Below, one piece after another: positions 6,982-14,476 of a stretch of 20,905 nt of DNA. The position numbers and the translations under genes are program-made. The DNA is from Bacteroidales bacterium UBA3663 (GTDB lineage Bacteria > Bacteroidota > Bacteroidia > Bacteroidales > UBA3663): assembly GCA_002373755.1 (NCBI GenBank), contig DFJU01000153.1:1-20905 (forward strand), in the 5' to 3' direction. Positions within the stretch are counted from its first letter, which is position 1, and every line of letters begins with the position of its first letter. Under the pieces are notes generated by a model. The model saw only the letters and a list, made by a program, of their open reading frames with translations. It was not told the origin of the DNA and did no database searches.

Positions 6982-8291
6982 TTTAACTCTTCACTTGAAA
7001 ACGATAGTCTTCCATTGACCCACGTTCCCACTACGCGATTTTCGAACGTCATGCCCTCAAACGGACTCCAACCGCACTTGCTGACGATGCTGTCGCGGGT
7101 GACCGTGGTCTTTCCGTTGGGGTCGATGAGCACAAGGTCGGCTTTTTTGCCAATGGCGATTTCGCCCCTGTCGGTGAGTCCGAAACGCTGCGCCGGATGG
7201 GTCGCCATCAGCTCGGCCACGCGGGGCGGGGTGAGATAACCGGCATCGGCCAACGCAAGCACGCTGAGCAGGCTGAACTGGATGCTCGGCATACCCGAAG
7301 CCGCACGCAGCGCACCGCCCTGCTTGTCGCTCAGGAGGTGTGGCGCATGGTCGGTGCCGATGCTGAAGATTGAGTCATTGGCCAATGCCGCACGCAGCGC
7401 GTCACGGTCCTGCACACGCTTGACGGCCGGGTTGCACTTGATGCGCGTGCCAAGGCGGCGGTAGTCCTCCTGCGAGAAGGTGAGGTGCGCCGGCGTGACT
7501 TCGGTCGTGATGTCGGCCGATGGATGCTGCGCCTTCACACGGGCGATGTATTCCAGCTCCTCCTGCGTGGTGAGGTGGCAGACGTGCAGACGTGCGCCGG
7601 TCTCGACAGCCAGTTCGACCGCCATCCGCGTAGTGGCCATACAGGCCTCCACATCGCGTATTTTCGGGTGAAATTCCAGCGGCAGGTCGCCGTCGTGGCC
7701 ATAGAGCGCGAGGTATTTCTCGCGGTTGCGGGCGATGATGTCTTCGCTCTCCGAATGGATGCCGATGACGCGCTGTGTGCTGCTGAAAAGGTGGCGCAAC
7801 TTCGCCTGGTCGTTCATCAACATTCCGCCGGTCGAACTGCCCAGAAAGACCTTGAAGCCGCAGATCTGGTCGCGTAGCGGCGAGTCGTCGCGCCCATACA
7901 GGCGGATGGCCTCGTCGATGTTATCGGCCGTGATGCCGTACCATAGACCATAATTGACCATGCTCTTCTGCTGGAAAAGGCGGTGTTTTTCGGCCAATGC
8001 CTCGGGCGAGGTGGTCGTGGGCTTGACGTTGGGCATGTCGAGCACGGTGGTGACACCTCCGGCAGCGGCGGCACGGCTTTCGCTGGCAATGTCGGCCTTC
8101 TGCGTCAGACCCGGTTCGCGGAAATGCACATGGGCATCGACGCAACCCGGCATCAGGATGCGCGTGCATGGCCCGTCGGCCGGAAGGATGGCGGCAATGC
8201 GGTCACCGTCGATGACAAGCGAGCCATCGACGATGCGTCCATCGGTCACGATGCGGACGTTCTTTATAACTGAGGATACTTGCGAGTCCAC
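6969..8291 (-). CDS. pyrC: Dihydroorotase
   Basis: The 440-residue amidohydrolase closes carbamoyl-aspartate to dihydroorotate in pyrimidine synthesis. Metal ligands are seen in DAHVHFREPG (His54, His56), with a lysine likely to be carbamylated in GFKVFLGSSTG (Lys147), His179 in GIHSES, His236 or His239 in LHVCHL, and the catalytic Asp314 in GTDHAPH. The set is complete, so the enzyme should be active; DNA composition matches its neighbours. The first codon is GTG, supported by the family-like start VIKNVRIVTDGRI; the frame overlaps the 3' end of the GT2 gene by 28 bases, which suggests translational coupling. The conserved part ends near VNGRLSF. The last residues (SSEELKIKN) are encoded by an AT-rich repeat. 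A related allantoinase or hydantoinase is a weaker alternative. Confidence 0.93.
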   Translation of the reverse strand: MDSQVSSVIKNVRIVTDGRIVDGSLVIDGDRIAAILPADGPCTRILMPGCVDAHVHFREPGLTQKADIASESRAAAAGGVTTVLDMPNVKPTTTSPEALAEKHRLFQQKSMVNYGLWYGITADNIDEAIRLYGRDDSPLRDQICGFKVFLGSSTGGMLMNDQAKLRHLFSSTQRVIGIHSESEDIIARNREKYLALYGHDGDLPLEFHPKIRDVEACMATTRMAVELAVETGARLHVCHLTTQEELEYIARVKAQHPSADITTEVTPAHLTFSQEDYRRLGTRIKCNPAVKRVQDRDALRAALANDSIFSIGTDHAPHLLSDKQGGALRAASGMPSIQFSLLSVLALADAGYLTPPRVAELMATHPAQRFGLTDRGEIAIGKKADLVLIDPNGKTTVTRDSIVSKCGWSPFEGMTFENRVVGTWVNGRLSFSSEELKIKN

Positions 8292-9019
8292 GAACTTAAT
8301 TTCAATCGGATGACACCAAAGACGGCCTCGCTGAAGATGCCTCCCGACATCTTCGACGTGCCGAGCACGCGGTTGGTGAAAATAATCGGCACCTCTGTCA
8401 CCTTGGCACCCATCTTGACGGCGGTGAACTTCATTTCAATCTGGAAGGCATAGCCCTTGAAACGCACCTTGTCGAGTTCCATCTTCGAGAGCAGGCGGCG
8501 GCTGTAGCACACGAATCCGGCTGTCGAGTCGCGCACCGTCATACCCGTCACCATGCGGACGTACATCGAGGCATAGTAGGACATCAGGACGCGTCCCATC
8601 GGCCAATTGACCACATTGACGCCGGTCACGTAGCGCGAACCGATGGCGAGGTCGGCACCATCCTCGTGGCAGGCCTTGTGCAGACGCAGCAGGTCGTCGG
8701 GATTGTGGCTGAAGTCGGCATCCATCTCGAACGTGTAGTCGTAGCCCTGTTCGAGCGACCACTTGAAGCCAGTGATGTAGGCCGTGCCCAAGCCCAGCTT
8801 GCCGCTGCGTTCGATGATGTGCAGCTGCGGGAACTCGCCCTGGAGCCGCTTGACGATGGCGGCGGTGCCGTCGGGCGAACCGTCGTCGATGACGAGTATG
8901 TCGAACGGGTGGCTCAATCCGAAGACGTAGCGCACGATATTCTCGATGTTTTCCTTTTCGTTGTAGGTGGGGATGATGACTAGGCAACGGTCGGATTGGG
9001 CAGGTATATTGTTGCTCAT
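8264..9019 (-). CDS. Polyprenol-phosphate mannosyltransferase-like GT2 glycosyltransferase
   Basis: The 251-residue product is a GT-A fold family 2 enzyme of the dolichol/polyprenol-phosphate mannose synthase group. It transfers a sugar, often mannose from GDP-mannose, to polyprenyl phosphate at the inner membrane. Motifs are VIIPTYNEKENI at the N-terminus, VIDDGSPDGT (Asp45, Asp46), the metal-binding MDADFSH (Asp100, Asp102), GSRY (127-130), and RDSTAGFVCYSR with FTNRVLGTSKMS further on. There is no C-terminal transmembrane domain, as in short bacterial forms. The donor and lipid acceptor cannot be read from sequence. It is first in a probable pyrC-glsA-glsB transcript and overlaps pyrC by 28 bases. 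A -7 box lies 42 bases upstream of the ATG. Confidence 0.9.
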   Translation of the reverse strand: MSNNIPAQSDRCLVIIPTYNEKENIENIVRYVFGLSHPFDILVIDDGSPDGTAAIVKRLQGEFPQLHIIERSGKLGLGTAYITGFKWSLEQGYDYTFEMDADFSHNPDDLLRLHKACHEDGADLAIGSRYVTGVNVVNWPMGRVLMSYYASMYVRMVTGMTVRDSTAGFVCYSRRLLSKMELDKVRFKGYAFQIEMKFTAVKMGAKVTEVPIIFTNRVLGTSKMSGGIFSEAVFGVIRLKLSSWTRKYPQL

Positions 9020-9060
9020 AATCTGTTTTCTATGAAGCTAAAATGTGCATTTTCAAGGCG

Positions 9061-9068
9061 CAAAGATA
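9061..9068 (-). promoter_or_regulatory. -7 promoter box for the GT2-pyrC-gls group
   Basis: On the minus strand this reads TATCTTTG, an exact TAnnTTTG match, 42 bases before the ATG at 9019. No convincing -33 TTTG was found at the usual distance. It lies in the 207-base divergent region shared with the plus-strand gene at 9227, and nothing else is evident in that region. Confidence 0.55.
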
Positions 9069-9137
9069 CTAAATAAATGTGGGATTGGAGCATGGGCTAT
9101 CCTTTTTTTAGGCTTTTTTAAAAAAACGACAGACGAA

Positions 9138-9170
9138 TTGGATTTTTTACGGGAATTATGCGTACTTTTG
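9138..9170 (+). promoter_or_regulatory. Predicted promoter of the TPR/propeller gene
   Basis: TACTTTTG at 9163-9170 matches TAnnTTTG exactly. A TTG at 9138-9140 lies 22 bases upstream as a -33 candidate. Transcription would start near 9176, giving a leader of about 50 bases before the ATG at 9227. Confidence 0.6.
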
Positions 9171-9226
9171 TAGTCGTTCACCCCCTCTGGAGTGGCTTGA
9201 AACGCATAAAAACCATTTTTCAGCCG

Positions 9227-10636
9227 ATGAAATACATCTTGACAATACTTTGCAGCCTTTGCCTCGTCACAGCCGCCGGTGCCGTCACCCAACAGGAGGC
9301 GCGCGCCTACGTCGCCAACGGGCAATACGCACAGGCCGTCACTGCCTACCGCACGCTGATGCAGCAGCCGACATTGGCCAAGAACGCCGACTGCAACAAA
9401 CTGTTCGGACAGGCCCTCTGCATGACCGGAGCCTACGAGGAGGCCGTCCCCTATCTGGAATTTGCGGCCGGAAAGTCGCGTAGCGCGGCGTGGTGGTATC
9501 TGGCCCTCAGCCGGCAGCATCTGTACGACTTCGAGGGTGCCATCGCCGCACTGGAAAAATACCGCCCGACGGTCAAGAAGGATGCCGAATGGCAGGCACG
9601 CATCGACAGCGTGATGAGCGAATGTCAGATCGGGCTGAAAGGCATCGGCCATGTGCAGAACGTCGTCATCATCGACAGCATCATCGTGGCGCGCGACCTC
9701 TTCTTCTCGCACTACATGCTTGGAGCCGAGTCGGGCCGTATGCTCGATGCGCGCAAGTGCGGTGAACCGTTTGCGACGTTGGCCGACAGCACCGAAACCG
9801 CAATTTTCGAGAATCAGGCAGCCGACTACCGACTGATGTCGGTGGCCAACGACGGCCGCTGCAGCCTCTACGAATTCCACCTGTTCAACGGCGTGTGGAG
9901 CGAACCCCAGCGCATTGCCTCGATCGATGTCGGTGGCCGATGCCTCTGCTTCCCGTTCTTGCGCAGCGACAGCGAGACGCTCTTCTTTGCGTGCGACAGC
10001 ACTCCGGGCTTCGGCGGACTGGACATCTACAAGACGCACTACAGCACCGACAGCGAGAGCTACTACGCGCCCGAACGGCTCGGAATGCCGTTCAACTCGC
10101 CCTTCGACGACTACATGATGGCCATCGACGAGACGCATCAGGTGGGCTGGTGGGCGACGAACCGCAACACGCCGGCCGACAAGGTCTGCATCTACCTTTT
10201 CATGGCCGATGAAACTCCGGCCTATCTGGATGGCCGACAGTCCGAACGCGCCCGCGTGGCAAGCATTGCCGACACATGGCGTCGCCCGAAAGGCTATGAA
10301 GCATTGGTGGAAGAGATTTTCAGCGCGCCGCAGTTCGTCGTCGAAAAAGAGGAAATCCGCATTCCGATCAGCGACACCAGGGTCTATACGTCGGCCGACC
10401 AGTTCCGCTCGCCAAAGGCACGCGAGGCATACGAACAGTCGCTCAACATCGAAGCCGACCTGCTGGCCGTGCAGGGCGACCTCGACTCGATGCGGCAGGA
10501 CTACCATTCGGCCAACAGCAAGCATCGCGAAGCCCTGCGCCAAAGCATCCTAAAAGCCGAAAAGCGCGAGGAGGAACTCATCGGCCAACTACGCGAAACA
10601 CAGAAGAAATACCGAAATCTTGAAATCGGAAAATAA
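9227..10636 (+). CDS. Exported TPR and WD40-like (PD40) repeat protein with C-terminal coiled coil
   Basis: The 469-residue product has a signal peptide (MKYILTILCSLCLVTAAGA). Residues 20-135 look like tetratricopeptide repeats (ARAYVANGQYAQAVTAYRTL, then further helical pairs). A beta-propeller region follows from about 190 to 330, with the PD40-type motif FPFLRSDSETLFFACDS and GFGGLDIYKTHY near 243-272, as in Bacteroidetes OmpA-linked envelope proteins and PorE-like proteins. No OmpA peptidoglycan-binding domain is present; instead the last 60 residues form a charged coiled coil (about 410-469). The upstream ATG at 9158 is rejected because it would lie before the -7 box end and would spoil the signal peptide. 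The stop is directly followed by a GC-rich hairpin repeat. The role, probably in the envelope, is unknown. Confidence 0.82.
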   Translation: MKYILTILCSLCLVTAAGAVTQQEARAYVANGQYAQAVTAYRTLMQQPTLAKNADCNKLFGQALCMTGAYEEAVPYLEFAAGKSRSAAWWYLALSRQHLYDFEGAIAALEKYRPTVKKDAEWQARIDSVMSECQIGLKGIGHVQNVVIIDSIIVARDLFFSHYMLGAESGRMLDARKCGEPFATLADSTETAIFENQAADYRLMSVANDGRCSLYEFHLFNGVWSEPQRIASIDVGGRCLCFPFLRSDSETLFFACDSTPGFGGLDIYKTHYSTDSESYYAPERLGMPFNSPFDDYMMAIDETHQVGWWATNRNTPADKVCIYLFMADETPAYLDGRQSERARVASIADTWRRPKGYEALVEEIFSAPQFVVEKEEIRIPISDTRVYTSADQFRSPKAREAYEQSLNIEADLLAVQGDLDSMRQDYHSANSKHREALRQSILKAEKREEELIGQLRETQKKYRNLEIGK

Positions 10637-10637
10637 C

Positions 10638-10665
10638 GACCCCTCCCCAGCCCTCCCGAGGGAGG
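10638..10665 (-). repeat. GC-rich hairpin repeat, family A, copy 4 (minus orientation)
   Basis: Read on the minus strand this 28-base element is CCTCCCTCGGGAGGGCTGGG followed by GAGGGGTC. Its GTC end begins one base after the stop codon of the plus-strand gene ending at 10636. The hairpin CCCTCCCGAGGGAGGG could terminate or stabilise that transcript. Confidence 0.75.
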
Positions 10666-10710
10666 GAGGAAATCCCGCTCATCGTCAAAAATGTCGGCGA
10701 AGCTCCATTC

Positions 10711-10735
10711 CACTCATTTACACTCTGCGAGCAAT
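10711..10735 (+). repeat. 25-base intergenic repeat, family C, copy 1
   Basis: CACTCATTTACACTCTGCGA followed by GCAAT matches 16676-16700 at 23 of 25 positions. Both copies lie between genes. No open frame or hairpin explains the match. Confidence 0.65.
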
Positions 10736-10762
10736 ACAAATAATCAAATAATTTCTCAATCC

Positions 10763-10781
10763 ATCTCCCTATAAGGGAGAT
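10763..10781. repeat. Short hairpin related to family A, just upstream of the nucleoside phosphorylase gene
   Basis: ATCTCCCT, then ATA, then AGGGAGAT forms a perfect 8-bp stem. The core CTCCCTATAAGGGAG is shared with the family A copy at 15008-15037. It ends 14 bases before the ATG at 10796, where it could affect transcription or translation. Confidence 0.55.
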
Positions 10782-10795
10782 AATTTTCAATTGCC

Positions 10796-11659
10796 ATGAT
10801 ACCAGAATCTGAATTTGTCATCAACAGCGACGGCAGCTGCTTCCACCTGCATCTGCGTCCGGAACAATTGGCCGACAAGGTCGTCATGTGCGGCGACCCG
10901 GGCCGAGTAGATATGATTGCATCGTTTTTCGACAGCAAGGAGTGTGAGGTGTCGAGCCGCGAGTTCCACACCGTCACCGGCACCTACAAGGGCAAACGCA
11001 TCTCGGCCCTCAGCCACGGCATCGGCCCCGACAACATCGACATCGTCGTGAACGAACTTGACGCGCTGAAGAACGTCGATTTCCGCACGCGCGAGATTCT
11101 GCCCGAACACCACACGCTCGAAATGGTGCGCATCGGCACCTGCGGAGGTCTGCAACCCAACGTACCGTGCGGCACAAGCATCGTCTCGGGCATCAGCATC
11201 GGCTTCGACGGCGTGCTCGACTGGTACCGCGACCGCGACAAGGTGTCCGACCTCGACTTCGAACGCGCGCTGACGGCCTACATCGGCTATCCGCGCAAGG
11301 CTGCCGACCCGTATGTGGTGCGTGCCGACGAGGAGCTGGCCAAGCGCATCTGCGGCGACGACTGTGTGATGGGCGTCACCATCTCGGCCGTCGGATTCTA
11401 CGGTCCACAGGGTCGCGTGCTGCGTCTGCCGATAGCATCGCCACTCATCAACCAGCGCATCGAGTCGTTCGAATACGACGGACACAAGATTACGAACTAC
11501 GAGATGGAATCGGCGCCGCTGGCCGGTTTCTCACGTCTGATGGGTCACAAGGCAGTCACGGTGTGCAGCGTCGTGGCCAACCGCGTCGCGCTCAACAGCA
11601 GCCCGAACTACAAGGATGCCATGCGCGAACTGGTGCAGAAGGTGCTAGATAGGATTTGA
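10796..11659 (+). CDS. udp: Nucleoside phosphorylase, uridine phosphorylase-like
   Basis: The 287-residue product belongs to the PNP/UDP family, which splits nucleosides with phosphate to ribose 1-phosphate and base. Family motifs are CGDPGRVDMIA (phosphate site, about 32-42), HGIGPDNIDIVVNEL, RIGTCGGLQPNVPCG (about 119-133), and ITNYEMESAPL near 235-245, with the ExES segment that contacts ribose. In Bacteroidetes, proteins of this length are commonly uridine phosphorylases. Substrate choice between uridine and purine nucleosides is not decided by what I can see. The start at 10796 gives a normal N-terminus and follows a short hairpin by 14 bases. It is separated from the AraC regulator gene by a convergent terminator. 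Confidence 0.87.
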   Translation: MIPESEFVINSDGSCFHLHLRPEQLADKVVMCGDPGRVDMIASFFDSKECEVSSREFHTVTGTYKGKRISALSHGIGPDNIDIVVNELDALKNVDFRTREILPEHHTLEMVRIGTCGGLQPNVPCGTSIVSGISIGFDGVLDWYRDRDKVSDLDFERALTAYIGYPRKAADPYVVRADEELAKRICGDDCVMGVTISAVGFYGPQGRVLRLPIASPLINQRIESFEYDGHKITNYEMESAPLAGFSRLMGHKAVTVCSVVANRVALNSSPNYKDAMRELVQKVLDRI

Positions 11660-11673
11660 ATGGCCTAACCTTC

Positions 11674-11726
11674 AATACCAAATCTCCCCGCTACGCGAAA
11701 AATCAACGTAGCGGGGAGATTGTATT
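11674..11726. terminator. Bidirectional terminator between the udp-like gene and the AraC regulator
   Basis: A perfect 14-bp stem (ATCTCCCCGCTACG, 11682-11695, with its complement at 11707-11720) closes an 11-base loop. CAATAC and GTATTG just outside can extend the stem. It lies between two convergent genes, so it probably serves both. Confidence 0.85.
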
Positions 11727-11749
11727 GTATCTGGCCGATGCCGGCTGGA

Positions 11750-12979
11750 TCACTTCTTGCGGTTATTCACCATCCAGGTGCGGGGCGTGACACCCTCGAT
11801 GGCCTTGAACTTGCGTCCGAACGACTGCGCTGTGCCGAAACCACATTCGATGGCAATCTGGTCGAGCAGCTGGTTCGGATTGTCGATCATGTACTGCTTG
11901 GAATAGCGGATACGCATCCGGTTCAGGTATTCGTTGAAGTTGATGCCGTAGCGCTCGTTGATGTGGCGCGACAGATAGTTGCGGTTGGTGCATAGCGTGC
12001 GTGCTACATCGACCAGACGCAGCTCGCTGTCGAGGAAGGCGTGCTTCTCGTTCATCAAATCGCGTAGTCCCTCATCCAGACGTGCCTGGACTTGACGGAA
12101 GGCGGCATTGTCGTCGGGCGAAAGCAGCGCGGTAACGTCGTCATCGCCATCGTCGTCTGGCTTGAAGTTCTCCTTCGGGTCGATGAGAAGCATCTGGCGC
12201 AGGGTACACTCCTCGTAGCCGATGCCGAACGTCGCGAACGTGACGAGAACCAGGCAAATCGTGGTGAGCACTGAAAAAACGATGTTGGCCGACGGATTGT
12301 CGAGCAGGAAGTTGTAGCCCGTCGTAAAACGCATGATTTCGAGCACGATGATCAGGCAAAGCAGGAGCATGAGGATGTGCACTGGCGGCAGACTCGACCG
12401 CTTGAACAGGAATCCGGTGAACGACTTCCACGTGAAGCCCGAATTGCGCATCGAAGTCAGCGAGAAGAAGATTATCCACAACGCATAGATGTAGAAGATG
12501 ACGCGGAAACAATAGTTGTGCAACACGTTGAAGATGCGGAAAATCTCGCGGTCAACGAACTGCTCGGGGAAATGTCGGAAACGGTCGTAAAGCTCCTGAA
12601 AGAATGCGGCTTCGCCATTATCGACTATGAAATAGAGCATCAGGCAGATGGATGCCATCGAAATAGGCGGCACAAACCACAGGTAGTAGTACCACGGCAA
12701 CAACCGCTCGTTGAACACCTTCCAGAGCAGACATATCAGGAACGAGAGCAGGAAGGGCGAAAGGAATGAAATGCAGGAGAACGACAAGAATCGAATTGAC
12801 GGACTTGCCGTGATGTTCAGCACTTGCGCATTGAAGAAATAAAAAACCATGGCAAAAACTGCCACATTGACCACCATCCACACGGCCGGGCTCTTTTCAA
12901 GAAAGAAAAGCACGACACACAGGCCTATCAGGCATGTGACAGACGGCAGATAACAAAAAAAAGTCAACAGATCTTCCAT
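11750..12979 (-). CDS. Membrane-anchored AraC-family transcription regulator
   Basis: The 409-residue product has about seven hydrophobic membrane segments in residues 1-255 (for example VTCLIGLCVVLFFL, VNVAVFAMVFYFF and ILMLLLCLIIVLEI). A Pro/Asp-rich linker (PKENFKPDDDGDDDVT) follows, then a C-terminal AraC/XylS DNA-binding domain from about residue 315. The domain shows both helix-turn-helix units: LVDVARTLCTNRNYLSRHIN and LLDQIAIECGFGTAQSFGRK, with the closing GVTPRTW. Such regulators are common in Bacteroidales and are thought to sense a membrane or periplasmic signal; the ligand is unknown. No target gene can be named from position. It is a single gene with convergent and same-strand neighbours on either side. 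Nothing clear except a weak TA-rich -7 candidate is seen in the short region upstream. Confidence 0.9.
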   Translation of the reverse strand: MEDLLTFFCYLPSVTCLIGLCVVLFFLEKSPAVWMVVNVAVFAMVFYFFNAQVLNITASPSIRFLSFSCISFLSPFLLSFLICLLWKVFNERLLPWYYYLWFVPPISMASICLMLYFIVDNGEAAFFQELYDRFRHFPEQFVDREIFRIFNVLHNYCFRVIFYIYALWIIFFSLTSMRNSGFTWKSFTGFLFKRSSLPPVHILMLLLCLIIVLEIMRFTTGYNFLLDNPSANIVFSVLTTICLVLVTFATFGIGYEECTLRQMLLIDPKENFKPDDDGDDDVTALLSPDDNAAFRQVQARLDEGLRDLMNEKHAFLDSELRLVDVARTLCTNRNYLSRHINERYGINFNEYLNRMRIRYSKQYMIDNPNQLLDQIAIECGFGTAQSFGRKFKAIEGVTPRTWMVNNRKK

Positions 12980-13047
12980 TCTTTCTGCAATAACAATAAA
13001 AAAAGTAAATAGTGGTTTCGATGAATCGGTTGATTCGGCAGTAGCAA

Positions 13048-13935
13048 TCAGTTATTGCTGTCGAAATAGTAGGTAATCTTGCCCGGCGTCAGGCTGTTGC
13101 CGCTCACGGCCTTGAAACGTGCCTTCATGGCAGCCTCCTTGGCCGCATTGCGCAGCGTCTGATTCGAGATTGTGGTGCCTTGGCCGATGGAGGCCGACTT
13201 GACCGTGCCGGCGGCATCGACCGTGATGAAGACCACCACCTTGCCGCTCGTATTCGTATTGAAGCTGGGTCGCGGCAGACTGCCCAACAGACCGCGTCCG
13301 CCCAGGTCGTAGTCGCCATAGCCAGCACTGCCCGTGGCAGCTCCCGTCTGGCTGTTGCCGTTCACATCGCCTTGCACGCCGGCATTGTTGCCCGTGCCGT
13401 TGTTGTTGAACAGACCGGCCATCTGGTTGTTGATGGCCTGACGCTTGGCGGCCTCTTCGGCAGCCTTCTTGCGGGCGGCCTCCTCTTCGGCGCGGCGGCG
13501 AGCCTCTTCCTCCTGCTGCTTGCGCAGTTCCTCCTGACGTTGGGCTTCGGCCAATGCCAACTGGCGCGCCTCCTCGGCCTGACGCTCCTTCAGCTCCTTC
13601 TCGCGCTGTTCGGCAACGTAGGGAGCCTCGGCGTCATCCTGCGCAAGGACGGGTTCTGCGGCCGATGGTGCCGGTTGCGGTGTCGGTTGTGCCGGCTGCG
13701 GCATTGGCGGAACATCCTCCGGCTGCGGTTCGGGCTGGAGGTCGGTCACGTCGCTCGACTGGAGCTCGTTCCCGCCACCCTCTGCATCGACGCCGACCAT
13801 GACCAGGATGCCGCTCTCGTCCTCTTGTGCGACCGCCGAAAAGTGAGCCAACCACAGCAGCACGACAATAAGGCCGTGGAACAGCAGGGTAAAGACAATG
13901 CCCAGCGTCTTGCTTTGTTTGTTATCTTGTTCCAT
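13048..13935 (-). CDS. tonB: TonB-family energy transducer with TolA-like coiled-coil linker
   Basis: The 295-residue inner-membrane protein transmits energy from ExbB/ExbD to outer-membrane receptors. One N-terminal membrane helix is seen (residues 11-32, LGIVFTLLFHGLIVVLLWLA). A Pro/Gln-rich stretch follows (66-90), then a long Glu/Ala/Arg coiled coil (about 105-170) like TolA, a Gly/Asn-rich hinge, and a TonB C-terminal domain (about 220-295) with GKVVVFITVDAAGTVKSASI and ending ITYYFDSNN. The mix of TolA-like linker and TonB domain is common in Bacteroidetes. It is last in the exbB-exbD-tonB order. A 117-base gap containing a GC-rich hairpin repeat separates it from exbD, so its expression may be lowered relative to exbB/exbD. 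Confidence 0.9.
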   Translation of the reverse strand: MEQDNKQSKTLGIVFTLLFHGLIVVLLWLAHFSAVAQEDESGILVMVGVDAEGGGNELQSSDVTDLQPEPQPEDVPPMPQPAQPTPQPAPSAAEPVLAQDDAEAPYVAEQREKELKERQAEEARQLALAEAQRQEELRKQQEEEARRRAEEEAARKKAAEEAAKRQAINNQMAGLFNNNGTGNNAGVQGDVNGNSQTGAATGSAGYGDYDLGGRGLLGSLPRPSFNTNTSGKVVVFITVDAAGTVKSASIGQGTTISNQTLRNAAKEAAMKARFKAVSGNSLTPGKITYYFDSNN

Positions 13936-14022
13936 TTTAGAGAATATCTAAAAATCAAGAATTTGATTCCCTATACAATTGATAATTGACAATGGACGAT
14001 TTCCATTTTGGAACTTCCATCT

Positions 14023-14051
14023 CCTCCCCTCGGGGAGGGCGGGAGGGGGTC
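14023..14051 (+). repeat. GC-rich hairpin repeat, family A, copy 3
   Basis: This 29-base copy (CCTCCCCTCGGGGAGGGCGG followed by GAGGGGGTC) ends one base before the exbD stop codon at 14053-14055. The rest of the gap to tonB holds AT-rich sequence with CAATTGATAATTGACAATGG and no gene. Confidence 0.8.
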
Positions 14052-14052
14052 A

Positions 14053-14463
14053 CTATTTCACCGGCCTCGTGGCGAGCACCATCTTGAAGTCGTTCTCCAC
14101 GCCGATGTTCAGAATCTCGACCACCTTGCTGTAGGGGATTGTCTCATCGGCAAACAGCGTGACGTACATGTCCTCATGCTCGGCCTTGACCGACTGGAGC
14201 CACGGCGTGATCTGCTCGATGGCCACCGGACTCGGCTTCTCGTTGCCGAAAGCCACGTAGTAGTTCAACTGCTGGTCGATGGTGACGCGCGCTTGTGGTG
14301 CGGCCGATGTCTGCTGCTTGCTCTGCGGCAGGAGCACCTTGATGGCGTTCGGGAAGACGATGGTCGATGTCACCATAAAGAAGATCAGCAGCAGAAAGAT
14401 GACATCGGTCATCGACGACATGCTGAACGTGGCCTGTATCTTGTTTCTTCGTTTAAGTGCCAT
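14053..14463 (-). CDS. exbD: ExbD/TolR-type proton-channel subunit
   Basis: The 136-residue product has one membrane helix (about residues 18-36, MTDVIFLLLIFFMVTSTIVF) containing the conserved Asp20 that carries protons in the ExbB/ExbD motor. A periplasmic domain follows, ending VENDFKMVLATRPVK. Length and layout fit ExbD/TolR; presence of a TonB-domain gene downstream favours ExbD. The ATG at 14463 lies 13 bases after the stop of an AT-rich unknown gene that splits it from exbB. The stop codon is abutted by a GC-rich hairpin repeat. Confidence 0.92.
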   Translation of the reverse strand: MALKRRNKIQATFSMSSMTDVIFLLLIFFMVTSTIVFPNAIKVLLPQSKQQTSAAPQARVTIDQQLNYYVAFGNEKPSPVAIEQITPWLQSVKAEHEDMYVTLFADETIPYSKVVEILNIGVENDFKMVLATRPVK

Positions 14464-14476
14464 TTTTTGTGAGATA

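Noticed and set aside
9109..9127. A T-run next to an A-run as a possible terminator in the divergent region
   Set aside because: There is no GC stem and it lies between two divergent gene starts, where a terminator is not expected; it is probably just AT-rich promoter sequence.
9053..10543. A 496-codon open frame on the minus strand opposite the TPR/propeller gene
   Set aside because: It is antisense to a gene with a signal peptide and recognisable motifs. Its translation shows no family features and is rich in Arg, His, Val and Ala, as expected from the GC-ended codons of the opposite strand.
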